A stretch of 9,479 bases of DNA from Chloroflexota bacterium. GTDB lineage: Bacteria; Chloroflexota; Dehalococcoidia; Lucifugimonadales; UBA3495. Below, piece by piece: positions 1 to 6,927 of this stretch. The translations under genes were made by a program, and so were the position numbers. How positions within the stretch are numbered: the first letter of the stretch is position 1; each line of letters begins with the position of its first letter. The notes below the pieces were generated by a model. That model was not told the origin of the DNA. It searched no databases and worked only from the letters and a program-made list of their open reading frames with translations. The stretch is taken from NCBI GenBank assembly GCA_028874675.1, contig JAPPJA010000554.1, positions 1-9,479 of the forward strand, given 5' to 3'.

Positions 1-1651
1 GGGTAGCGGAGGCGACCACGTCGCCGGCGCTTACCGCCTCAACGGTGACGATGTATTCGAGCTCACCACCGGCCTCCAGCGACGGGACTGCAGCGTAGGT
101 AACCGTGCCGCCGGAGATGGTGCCGCCCGCAGCCGTGACTATGGTGAACTGGGCCGGTACGGTAACCGTCAGCCTCACGTCGGTCATCGGCGAATCGTTG
201 CTCTGGTTGGTAATGACTACCGTGTAGCCGCCCTGTTCACCGACGCCCATGGGGTCAACGCTGTCGATGATGCTCAGGTGCGCCGCAGCGGCCGCCAGGA
301 TCTGGATATTCAGCACCGCGTCTGCAGAGGCGCCCTCAGCCGAGGTGACGTTGGCGGTGTTAATTACGGCGCCAACGGACTCGCCACGCAGGGTGACATT
401 TACGTCCACCGTAGCTCCGACTGCCAGGTCGCCAATGGACCAGGTCACTACCCCGTCGGCTTCCTGTCCGCCGTTGTCGCTGGACACGTAGGACATTTCG
501 GCCGGGATATTGTCGGTTATGGTCACGTCCGTCAGGTTAGCCGTACCCGTGTTGGTGGCGGAAATGGTGTAGGTACGCTCGCCGTCCACGTACAGGGCCG
601 AGCCGCCGGACTTGGCCAGGCTTACGGCAGGTACGAGGACACCAATAGTGGCGTCGGCGGTTACCGTCACGCCGCGCTCGGTAGCGGATACGGTGTTAGT
701 AAGCGTCCCGCCAACGGTGGAGGTGGCGTTGATCGTAATGTTGGCCGTGCCACCGGGTTCTATGGCCGCGATAGTCCACTGGAGGCTGCCATCCGCGCCG
801 ACGCTGGCCTCGGGTTCGGCAGTCACGTTCTGGAACTCCAGAGGCAGCGCGTCCACAACCGCCACGTTGGTGGCAGTAGCGTCGCCGTTGTTGGTTACGG
901 CAATGGTGTAAACGGTCGGCTGACCCAGGATGGGAGCAGCGTTATCGGCCGTCTTGGTAATCGACAGGTCCGACCTGGTAACCAGAGTCGTGGCCTGGGC
1001 AGAGGCGGTGGCGCCCTCATCGGACAGTACGTTGGCTGTGTTGACCACCTCGCCCGGGTCGCCGGTAGTCGCTACCAGGGTGACCGTAGCCGTAGCCTCG
1101 GAGTCCAGGGACTCGATCAGCCAGCTAACCCTGCCGTCGGCCCCAACCGCCGCCTCAGGTGAGCTGGACACATAGGTCAGGCCCAGAGGCAGGGTGTCGG
1201 TGAGAACGATGTTGGTCAGCGCACCGGCGCCGTCGTTGGTAACGGTGATTTCGTAAGTTACGTCGTCGCCGGAGACGGTTTCCGAGGGACCGCTCTTGGC
1301 CAGCTGGAGGGAGCCAGGTATGACGCTGGTAAGCGAAGTGTCCTGGCCGGTGATGCCCTCAACAGATACGGCGGTGGCGGTGTTAATCTGTTCGCCCACG
1401 TTGTTGGCGGACAGGACCATGGCGACTTCCACGGAAGCTCCCGGAGCGATGTCACCCAGGCTCCAGGTAATGGTGCTGCCGGCAGCGCTGGCGGCTTCGG
1501 GAGTGGAGCTGACGAAGGTCAGGCCCTGAGGCAGTTCGTCGGTAAGGGTGACATTGGTAGCCGTGGAGTCCCCGCTGTTAGTGACGGAGACGCTGTATTC
1601 GGCGGTCTTCCTCAGACCCAGGCTGGGAGGACCTTCCTTGTTAACTTCGAG
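1..1651 (-). repeat. Tandem DUF11-type repeat array: four complete units plus one partial
   Basis: Units begin at residues 328 (LEVNKEGP), 442 (LQLAKSGP), 556 (LSITKTAD), 670 (VSLAKSGG) and 786 (LSIIDSVD). In bases these start at 1651, 1309, 967, 625 and 277, reading leftward. The first three steps are exactly 114 residues (342 bases) and the fourth is 116. Each complete unit has a K-x-G/A start, a Y-x-I/V-x-VTN-like strand, a T-N/D-V/I-x-L/I-T/V-D segment followed by LP or IP, a short Trp strand (ITWSLGDI, VSWLIESL, LQWTIAAI, VTWSIGDL), and an N-T-A/V strand near the end. This is the pattern of the DUF11/conserved repeat family found in bacterial and archaeal surface proteins. The units are clearly diverged at DNA level, so they look like old duplications rather than recent copies. 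The fifth unit is cut by the window edge and more diverged (ITNQSNDSPMTDVRLTVTVP). Confidence 0.85.
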
Positions 1652-2632
1652 GGTGGGCGACTGCCACTGCTTGGTGTGGGTGTGGCTGAACATCGTCTTG
1701 TTGGTGCCGGCTTCCAGGACCTGGATATAGACCTGGTTGTCGCCGATGGCGGGTTCAACCTGCTGCAAGGTTACGACGGTTTCGCCGTTGGCGTTGGTAG
1801 TGGTGGCCGCAGCCTGTCCGACACCATCAAGGGTGGCGGCGGGGTCTGCGTCCACAACCGACCAGGCCACGTTCACGTCGGCAATAGGGGAGCCGTCGGT
1901 TACCTTGCTGACCCTGACCAGCATGGGGTGATCCGTGCCCACAAGATTGACGGCATCGGAGGGGAACTCGACGCTCATATCCACCCAGTGCTTGACGGCG
2001 AAAACCTTGTGGGTATCGTTATCAACGATCTGGGGGACGAAAGCCGTGACGTCGGTATCGCCGGGGCGGGTTGCCGTGATGGTCAAGGTTGCCTGACCAC
2101 TGTCGTCGGTCATAACCCGTCCGAAATAGTTGTCCACTTTGCGGGGGTTTTCCCCGCCCAGGGAAACAATGTCGCCAACGGCTTCATCGAACCGATTGAG
2201 GAAAACCTCAACCTCGACGCCAGTGGCGGAGGCGCCATCGGCGCCGTTAACGGTAACGGTGAAGGTGTGCTGGTCGAAAATGGAATTCCAGTCCTCAACC
2301 GGGCTGATGCTCACAGAGGTGGGAGCCGGGCCCTCGGCCTGGGGTACGGCCGTCTTTTCAATAGCTGCCGGGGACTGATTCTCAACCAGGTCGGCCCGGG
2401 TATCCTGTTCGAGCCTTAGTTGGGGCAACCTGGTATAGGTGGCCACCGAAGTGGTGTCGGGGGGCTCGTCGGTGTTGGGGATCAGGTGGGGAGAGTCAAT
2501 CTGATTCACTATGCCAGGCGCGCTGGAAGGGGATGATGTGAGGAGCATACTGCCGGCCACAACTCCGGCCAGAGCAAGCACGGCAACAATGCCAATCATC
2601 CAATGGACGCTTTTAAACATAGACAGGTTCAT
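1..2632 (-). CDS. Exported surface protein with Ig-like domains and tandem DUF11 repeats (3' end cut by window edge)
   Basis: The minus strand is open from ATG at 2632 to the window edge: 877 codons plus one base, no stop. The start follows a strong AGGAAGGT site 4 bases upstream. Residues 1-11 hold K7 and H10, then a hydrophobic stretch at about 11-31, read as a signal peptide (possible cleavage after A38 in SPSSA) or an uncleaved anchor. A low-complexity Pro/Thr/Ser/Glu linker covers about 33-103. Residues about 104-200 and 217-308 look like bacterial Ig-like domains of the invasin/Big_1 kind (TDDSGQATLTITATRPGDTD; ANGETVVTL). From 328 on come DUF11-type repeats with motifs such as YEITVTN, TNVTLTDELPQGLTFVSS and INTATAVS. 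No cysteine occurs in the 877 residues, and the composition is rich in Thr, Val, Ala and Asp, as in exported cell-surface or S-layer-like proteins. The C-terminal anchor lies outside the window, so attachment is unknown. Role inferred: envelope structure or adhesion; ligand unknown. Overlapping plus-strand open frames at 278-1162 and 1676-2419 are shadows. Confidence 0.9.
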   Translation of the reverse strand, partial: MNLSMFKSVHWMIGIVAVLALAGVVAGSMLLTSSPSSAPGIVNQIDSPHLIPNTDEPPDTTSVATYTRLPQLRLEQDTRADLVENQSPAAIEKTAVPQAEGPAPTSVSISPVEDWNSIFDQHTFTVTVNGADGASATGVEVEVFLNRFDEAVGDIVSLGGENPRKVDNYFGRVMTDDSGQATLTITATRPGDTDVTAFVPQIVDNDTHKVFAVKHWVDMSVEFPSDAVNLVGTDHPMLVRVSKVTDGSPIADVNVAWSVVDADPAATLDGVGQAAATTTNANGETVVTLQQVEPAIGDNQVYIQVLEAGTNKTMFSHTHTKQWQSPTLEVNKEGPPSLGLRKTAEYSVSVTNSGDSTATNVTLTDELPQGLTFVSSTPEAASAAGSTITWSLGDIAPGASVEVAMVLSANNVGEQINTATAVSVEGITGQDTSLTSVIPGSLQLAKSGPSETVSGDDVTYEITVTNDGAGALTNIVLTDTLPLGLTYVSSSPEAAVGADGRVSWLIESLDSEATATVTLVATTGDPGEVVNTANVLSDEGATASAQATTLVTRSDLSITKTADNAAPILGQPTVYTIAVTNNGDATATNVAVVDALPLEFQNVTAEPEASVGADGSLQWTIAAIEPGGTANITINATSTVGGTLTNTVSATERGVTVTADATIGVLVPAVSLAKSGGSALYVDGERTYTISATNTGTANLTDVTITDNIPAEMSYVSSDNGGQEADGVVTWSIGDLAVGATVDVNVTLRGESVGAVINTANVTSAEGASADAVLNIQILAAAAAHLSIIDSVDPMGVGEQGGYTVVITNQSNDSPMTDVRLTVTVPAQFTIVTAAGGTISGGTVTYAAVPSLEAGGELEYIVTVEAVSAGDVVASAT

Positions 2633-2636
2633 TTGT

Positions 2637-2644
2637 ACCTTCCT
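2637..2644 (-). promoter_or_regulatory. Ribosome binding site of the DUF11 surface protein gene
   Basis: Read on the minus strand, AGGAAGGT lies 4 bases before ATG at 2632. It decides the start in favour of this ATG over the in-frame ATG at codon 5 (2620), which would be too far from it. Confidence 0.8.
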
Positions 2645-2725
2645 AGTTCAGGATTGTGAGTAGCTGGTGTAAGCAGGGTCTGCGCTGGCAAAGGTGTGGA
2701 TGTACCCGGCGGCACAGAACTGTGA

Positions 2726-2745
2726 TCGCAATTTGAGCATTGCGA
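2726..2745. promoter_or_regulatory. Perfect 7-bp inverted repeat, possible operator or leader hairpin
   Basis: TCGCAAT (2726-2732) and ATTGCGA (2739-2745) are exact reverse complements separated by TTGAGC. The dyad lies just downstream of the predicted leftward start site (about 2753), at roughly +9 to +28. A bound protein there could block transcription of the surface protein gene; the same sequence could also fold as a short hairpin in its leader. I do not recognise it as the site of a known regulator. Confidence 0.45.
2730..2743 (+). repeat. 14-base motif, copy 1 (near the leftward promoter)
   Basis: AATTTGAGCATTGC here matches AAATTGAGCACTGC at 2949-2962 at 12 of 14 positions, in the same orientation. 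This copy overlaps the dyad at 2726-2745. A shared binding site for both transcription units is possible, but chance is not excluded for a motif this short. Confidence 0.35.
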
Positions 2746-2759
2746 ATTTCGACAGAGAG

Positions 2760-2788
2760 ATTTTCACATCGCAGTTATGGAAAGTCAA
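2760..2788 (-). promoter_or_regulatory. Candidate extended -10 sigma70 promoter for the surface protein gene
   Basis: On the minus strand, TTGACT (2788-2783; five of six match the -35 consensus) is followed after 17 bases by GAAAAT (2765-2760; four of six match the -10). TGT stands directly before the -10, matching an extended -10 element. Transcription would start near 2753, giving a leader of about 120 bases before ATG at 2632. This is a pattern match only; the -10 is imperfect. Confidence 0.5.
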
Positions 2789-2870
2789 GGGGTACCCTAT
2801 CTCAAGACGGCGCCTTTCGAATATTGTGGAGGCCTTTTTCCCTATTCAATCGGTAGGAAGAATTCCGCAT

Positions 2871-2921
2871 TGGGCGGCTGGCTCCACCTGGGAATTTACC
2901 ACCACCGTCGCCCAGCGCCCA
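2871..2921. other. Possible large hairpin between the two promoters
   Basis: TGGGCGGCTGG (2871-2881) can pair with CCAGCGCCCA (2912-2921) as ten base pairs with one bulged G, across a 30-base loop. It lies upstream of both predicted start sites, so it would not be in either mRNA; it may be a protein-binding dyad or chance pairing in GC-rich DNA. Confidence 0.25.
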
Positions 2922-2948
2922 CAAGGGGGGGAGAATTAAATCAGCTTG

Positions 2949-2962
2949 AAATTGAGCACTGC
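2949..2962 (+). repeat. 14-base motif, copy 2 (just upstream of the rpoB -35)
   Basis: AAATTGAGCACTGC ends 5 bases before the TTGACA of the rpoBC promoter and matches the copy at 2730-2743 at 12 of 14 positions. At about -40 to -53 it is where an activator or an UP-like contact could act. Unlike the other copy it is not part of a dyad. Confidence 0.35.
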
Positions 2963-2967
2963 CGGTG

Positions 2968-2995
2968 TTGACAAATTGGAGGAGGCCACTATAAT
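2968..2995 (+). promoter_or_regulatory. Consensus sigma70 promoter for rpoBC
   Basis: TTGACA (2968-2973) and TATAAT (2990-2995) match both consensus hexamers at every position, separated by 16 bases. Transcription should begin near 3002, leaving a leader of about 127 bases before rpoB. A promoter this strong directly upstream suggests that rpoBC is driven from here and not by read-through from ribosomal protein genes, which are absent on this side. Confidence 0.85.
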
Positions 2996-3027
2996 GGTAG
3001 GTTACCGAGTATGCCTCAAACACCTTT

Positions 3028-3051
3028 TTTTGCTCATCTTCCGAAGCAAAA
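3028..3051 (+). promoter_or_regulatory. AT-rich stem-loop in the rpoB leader
   Basis: TTTTGCT (3028-3034) and AGCAAAA (3045-3051) are perfect complements. Two more pairs (TC with GA) can form around a TTCC loop, with a 2-base CA bulge. It lies about 26-50 bases after the predicted transcription start. No U run follows directly, so it is not a standard terminator. It could influence leader stability or translation; nothing in the sequence proves a role. The rest of the leader to 3129 has a U6 run (3078-3083) and no other structure I trust. Confidence 0.35.
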
Positions 3052-3114
3052 TTCTGACCCTAGTTCCACTTTGTCCATTTTTTCCGGCCACTAGTCCCCA
3101 TCCTGCGTTTGCAT

Positions 3115-3121
3115 AAAGGAG
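3115..3121 (+). promoter_or_regulatory. Ribosome binding site of rpoB
   Basis: AAAGGAG ends 8 bases before ATG at 3130. This fixes the start there; the in-frame TTG at 3109 lies upstream of this site and cannot use it, and the ATG at 3123 is out of frame. Confidence 0.85.
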
Positions 3122-3129
3122 AATGGCGT

Positions 3130-6100
3130 ATGGCTACGACTCCCGTGTCCAACGGGCATGACAATGGTATTGCCACTGGAGCCGGTTCCGCGGCGGCCAG
3201 GGTAAAATCCTATGCCCGTATTCCAGAAGTGCTGGACGTCCCCCACCTGATTTTGAGCCAGGTCCAGTCATTTGACTGGTTCAAGACCGATGGCCTGGCG
3301 GAGGTATTCAAAGAATTTTCTCCCATTACCGACTATACGGGGAAGAAATACGAGCTTCACTTCCTGGAGCACACCTTCGAGGAACCGAAGCTTTCTCCCA
3401 TTGAGTGCAAGGAACTGGAGAAGACTTATTCCCAGCCTTTGACGCTGAAGGCCCTGCTCATAAAGATGGAGACAAATGAGAGGCTGGAGCAGGACATTTT
3501 CATGGGCGAAATTCCGCTGATGACGGAGCACGGCACCTTCATTATTAATGGAGCCGAGCGGGTGGTAGTCAGCCAGCTGGTCCGCTCCCCCGGCGTTTAC
3601 TTCAAGCACGACAAGTCGGCCACCCCGGACCGGAACCTGTGCGTGGCGCAGGTTATTCCCTCCCGAGGGGCATGGCTGGAATTCGAGACCAGCGTCAAGG
3701 ACATCCTTTCCGTAAAGGTGGACCGCAAGCGGCGGGTTTCGGTAACCACGTTCTTCCGCGCCCTGGGTGTCACCAGGGATGAGATAGTGGAGAAGTTCGC
3801 CGACGTTGATACCGACGAAAGGCACCAGTACATACAGACAACGCTGGAGCGGGACCAGGCTTCGACGGAACGGGACCCGCACTTCCGAGAGGACGACCTG
3901 CGAAACCTGTGGGAGTGGCTGAGGCCGGAGCAGGACTTCGATATCGAGACGGCCAGGCAGATTGCCTCTGCCCAGCTGGAGCTTTACCGGCGGCTGCGGC
4001 CCGGCGAGCCTCCCAGTGTGGAGAACGCCAGCAACCTGATCCGGGCGTCCTTCTTCGATCCCAGGCGGTATGACCTGGGTCGGGTGGGCCGGTACAAGTT
4101 TAACCGGCGCCTGAGCATCGGCGAGCGCGGCGACCAGCGCACCCTGAGCCTGGAAGACATGCTGATGGTGGTGCGCAACCTGATCCTGGTGAACCGGGGT
4201 GAAGAACGGGCAGACGACATTGACCACCTGGGCAACCGGCGGGTCAGGGCCGTGGGAGAACTGGTGCAGAACCAGGTCCGGATCGGCCTGTCCCGCATGG
4301 AGCGCATGGTCAAGGAAAAGATGACCCTGGTGGATGTCGAGGAAGTGGCGCCCCGTGGCCTGGTAAATGTCCGCCCGGTGGTGGCCGCCGTCCGGGAGTT
4401 CTTCGGCGGATCGCAGTTGTCCCAGTTCATGGACCAGACCAACCCGCTGGCGGAACTGACTCACAAGCGCAGGCTCTCGGCTTTGGGACCGGGTGGTCTG
4501 TCCAGGGAGCGCGCCGGATTCGACGTGCGCGACGTCCACTTCTCCCACTATGGCCGGATCTGTCCCATCGAGACGCCTGAAGGGCCGAACATCGGGCTGC
4601 TGAGTTCCCTGTCGTCCTATGCCAGGACCAATCCTTACGGGTTTATTGAATCCCCGTACCGCCGGGTATTGAAGTCCATTCCCAATACGGCGGCTGACCT
4701 GGAAGGTCGCACGGTAACCGAAGACGTGCTGGGCGAAGACGGCAAGGTGCTGGTTGCCAGCGGAAAGAAGCTGGGCCGAGCCAACCTGAAGGCTGTCAAG
4801 GCTTTGCCTGAGGGAACAATGCTGCGGGTGAGGCCCTATGTGGCCGGCGGGCCCGAGCATGTGGAGTATATGTCGGCTGACCGGGAGGAGAACTTCCGGA
4901 TTGCCCAGGCAAACTCGGAGCTGGACGAGCTGGGACAGTTCATTCACGACCGGGTGGAAATCCGGTTGGGGGAGAACTACATCCAGGACTCGCCGGACAA
5001 CGTGGACCTGATGGATGTGTCGCCGATGCAGATTATGAGCATTTCGGCGGCGCTGATTCCCTTCCTGGAGCATGATGATGCCAACCGGGCCCTGATGGGC
5101 TCCAACATGCAGCGGCAGGCGGTGCCCCTGCTCCGCCCCAGCGTTCCGGTGGTAGGCACCGGCATTGAAGAAAGGGTGGCGCGGGACAGCGGTCAGGTGG
5201 TGCTGGCCCGGGCTACGGGCGTCGTGACGTCAGTCACCGGACTGGACATAGTTGTCACCGACGCCGATGGAAATGACTACCACCATTACCTGGAAAAGTT
5301 CAGGCGCACCAACCAGGGTACCTGTTTCGACCAGCGCACCATCGTACAGAAGGGCGACCGCGTGGTATTGGGCGATACGCTGGCCGACAGTTCTTCTACC
5401 GACCAGGGGAAGCTGGCATTGGGCCAGAACGTGCTGGTGGCCTTTATGTCGTGGGAGGGCTACAACTACGAGGATGCCATCATCATCAGCGAGAGGCTCG
5501 TGAAGGACGACCAGTTTACTTCCATCCACATTGAGAAGCATGAGATGGAGGCCCGGGAAACCAAGCTGGGTCCTGAAGAAATCACCAGGGATATACCCAA
5601 CGTTGGCGAAACCAGCCTGCGGGACCTGGACGAGCGCGGGATCATTCGCGTTGGCGCTGACGTGGGGCCCGGGGACATTCTGGTGGGCAAGGTTACCCCC
5701 AAGGGCGAGACGGAACTGACGGCCGAGGAGAAACTCCTCAGGGCGATCTTTGGTGAGAAATCGCGGGACGTCAAGGATACTTCGCTGCGGGTGCCCCACG
5801 GGGAGCGCGGAAAGGTCATTGACGTCAAGATTCTGAACCGGGCCAACCGGGATGACCTGCCGCCCGGAGTCAACGAGGCGGTGCGCGTCTGGATTGCCCA
5901 GACGAGGAAAATTTCGGTGGGCGACAAGATGGCCGGCCGCCACGGAAACAAGGGCGTGGTTTCGCGGATATTGCCGGTGGAGGATATGCCCTTCCTGGCC
6001 GACGGCACCCCTGTTGATATGATTCTGAACCCCATCGGCGTGCCTTCGCGGATGAACCTGGGGCAGGTGCTGGAAACGCACCTGGGATGGGCGGCCCGCG

Positions 6101-6927
6101 GGCTGAACTTCCGCGCCCAAACGCCGGTGTTCGACGGCGCAACGGACGCCTCAATTGAGGACTCGCTGTCCCGCCTTTGGTTTGCGGAGGAGTCGGGGGC
6201 CATCAACGGCGCACCCACGGACTGGTCTCCCGAGATTGAGTTCAGCCGGGTTGAGGGCTGGCTTGAGGAACGGGGATACGATGCGGAACGGCTGTTCAAC
6301 GAGAACGTGCGGGGCGAGGCGCGGGAAGCCTGCCTGCGCATCTGGCTGAAGGAACAGGCCGGTATTGACGCCGAGAAGATGGAACTGGAAGAGATGTACG
6401 AGGAAGCGCTGCGGGCCCACCGGGAGCGGCAGATTGCGCCTCCGATCTTCGGCAAGTTCCAGCTCTACGACGGCCGGACCGGGGACGCCTTCGACCAGCT
6501 CGTGACCGTGGGCAGCATTTATATGCTCAAGCTGATCCACCTGGTGGAGGACAAGATTCACGCACGGTCCACCGGGCCTTACTCGATGATTACGCAGCAG
6601 CCCCTGGGCGGCAAGGCCCAGTTCGGCGGCCAGCGGTTTGGCGAAATGGAAGTGTGGGCCCTGGAGGCCTACAGCGCGGCCTACAACCTGCAGGAGGTGT
6701 TGACGGTAAAGTCCGACGACGTGGCCGGCCGGGTAAAGACCTACGAGGCCATCGTCAAGGGGGAGCCCATTGGTCAACCCGGTGTTCCGGAGTCCTTCAA
6801 CGTGCTGCTCAAGGAGTTGCAGAGCCTCGGCTTGTCCGTGGAACTGCTGAACGAGGAGGACCGGCCTTCCCTGATGGACGGAATGGGTGACGAAACCGAG
6901 CTATACGAACCACTGGAGGCGATTTAA
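3130..6927 (+). CDS. rpoB: DNA-directed RNA polymerase subunit beta
   Basis: Complete beta subunit, 1265 aa from ATG 3130 to TAA 6925-6927. With beta-prime, two alpha and omega it forms core RNA polymerase, contributing part of the active centre and the rifampicin pocket. A variable N-tail of about 25 residues (MATTPVSNGHDNG) precedes the conserved start (SYARIPEVLDVP). Protrusion and lobe follow. The rifampicin region is at 425-455 (GGSQLSQFMDQTNP, THKRRLSALGPGG), with Q432, D435, H445, R448 and S450 matching E. coli Q513, D516, H526, R529 and S531, so a sensitive-type pocket is expected. NTP-contacting residues are kept: R653 (ANRALMG), K933 and K941 (DKMAGRHGNKG), R974 (GVPSRMN). The C-terminus has the usual GGKAQFGGQRFGEMEVWALE block. 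About 106 residues lie between PVFDGAT (ends 1005) and LYDGRTG (from 1112), where B. subtilis has about 20: a charged, mostly helical insertion. Long minus-strand frames across this gene are shadows. rpoC follows with a 1-base overlap. Confidence 0.98.
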   Translation: MATTPVSNGHDNGIATGAGSAAARVKSYARIPEVLDVPHLILSQVQSFDWFKTDGLAEVFKEFSPITDYTGKKYELHFLEHTFEEPKLSPIECKELEKTYSQPLTLKALLIKMETNERLEQDIFMGEIPLMTEHGTFIINGAERVVVSQLVRSPGVYFKHDKSATPDRNLCVAQVIPSRGAWLEFETSVKDILSVKVDRKRRVSVTTFFRALGVTRDEIVEKFADVDTDERHQYIQTTLERDQASTERDPHFREDDLRNLWEWLRPEQDFDIETARQIASAQLELYRRLRPGEPPSVENASNLIRASFFDPRRYDLGRVGRYKFNRRLSIGERGDQRTLSLEDMLMVVRNLILVNRGEERADDIDHLGNRRVRAVGELVQNQVRIGLSRMERMVKEKMTLVDVEEVAPRGLVNVRPVVAAVREFFGGSQLSQFMDQTNPLAELTHKRRLSALGPGGLSRERAGFDVRDVHFSHYGRICPIETPEGPNIGLLSSLSSYARTNPYGFIESPYRRVLKSIPNTAADLEGRTVTEDVLGEDGKVLVASGKKLGRANLKAVKALPEGTMLRVRPYVAGGPEHVEYMSADREENFRIAQANSELDELGQFIHDRVEIRLGENYIQDSPDNVDLMDVSPMQIMSISAALIPFLEHDDANRALMGSNMQRQAVPLLRPSVPVVGTGIEERVARDSGQVVLARATGVVTSVTGLDIVVTDADGNDYHHYLEKFRRTNQGTCFDQRTIVQKGDRVVLGDTLADSSSTDQGKLALGQNVLVAFMSWEGYNYEDAIIISERLVKDDQFTSIHIEKHEMEARETKLGPEEITRDIPNVGETSLRDLDERGIIRVGADVGPGDILVGKVTPKGETELTAEEKLLRAIFGEKSRDVKDTSLRVPHGERGKVIDVKILNRANRDDLPPGVNEAVRVWIAQTRKISVGDKMAGRHGNKGVVSRILPVEDMPFLADGTPVDMILNPIGVPSRMNLGQVLETHLGWAARGLNFRAQTPVFDGATDASIEDSLSRLWFAEESGAINGAPTDWSPEIEFSRVEGWLEERGYDAERLFNENVRGEAREACLRIWLKEQAGIDAEKMELEEMYEEALRAHRERQIAPPIFGKFQLYDGRTGDAFDQLVTVGSIYMLKLIHLVEDKIHARSTGPYSMITQQPLGGKAQFGGQRFGEMEVWALEAYSAAYNLQEVLTVKSDDVAGRVKTYEAIVKGEPIGQPGVPESFNVLLKELQSLGLSVELLNEEDRPSLMDGMGDETELYEPLEAI
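6915..6919 (+). promoter_or_regulatory. Ribosome binding site of rpoC, inside the end of rpoB
   Basis: GGAGG lies within the last rpoB codons, 7 bases before the rpoC ATG at 6927. It supports that start over the in-frame ATG at 6936, which would be 16 bases away. Confidence 0.8.

Larger units (their letters stand above)
2633..3129. other. Divergent intergenic control region between the surface protein gene and rpoB
   Basis: These roughly 500 bases separate two divergent genes and hold no convincing protein gene. They are visibly richer in A and T than the flanking genes. They contain a candidate promoter for each direction, a perfect dyad, a 14-base motif present near both promoters, a possible larger hairpin, a run of seven G (2925-2931) and the rpoB leader. 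Open frames here (2694-2939, 2777-2971, and 2802-3023 on the minus strand) have no domain-like sequence and no good ribosome binding site that I can see. No terminator is expected, since both genes are transcribed outward. Confidence 0.75.

Noticed and set aside
278..1162. 294-codon plus-strand open frame
   Set aside because: Antisense to the DUF11 repeats; its Gly/Val/Arg-rich pseudo-repeats only mirror the real repeats on the other strand.
1676..2419. 247-codon plus-strand open frame
   Set aside because: Antisense to the Ig-like part of the surface protein; no own promoter or convincing ribosome binding site.
2925..2931. Run of seven G as a quadruplex or slippage signal
   Set aside because: A single G run with no matching runs nearby and no coding frame crossing it.
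3011..3094. 27-codon upstream open frame in the rpoB leader (ATG at 3011)
   Set aside because: Its ATG is only about 9 bases from the predicted transcript start and has no proper ribosome binding site.
3060..3095. CTAGT / ACTAG pairing in the rpoB leader
   Set aside because: Only five pairs over a long loop, and ACTAGT is self-palindromic; too weak to call.
3109..3129. TTG at 3109 as the rpoB start
   Set aside because: The AAAGGAG site at 3115-3121 lies inside that extension and is well spaced for ATG 3130.
4402..4490. Possible rifampicin-resistance substitutions
   Set aside because: Q432, F433, D435, H445, R448, S450 and L452 are all wild type; A441 (Ser in E. coli) is, as I recall, Ala in B. 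subtilis as well.
3268..5073. 601-codon minus-strand open frame opposite rpoB
   Set aside because: It is antisense to a certain rpoB; such frames arise from GC-rich codon use. No domain-like sequence is visible.
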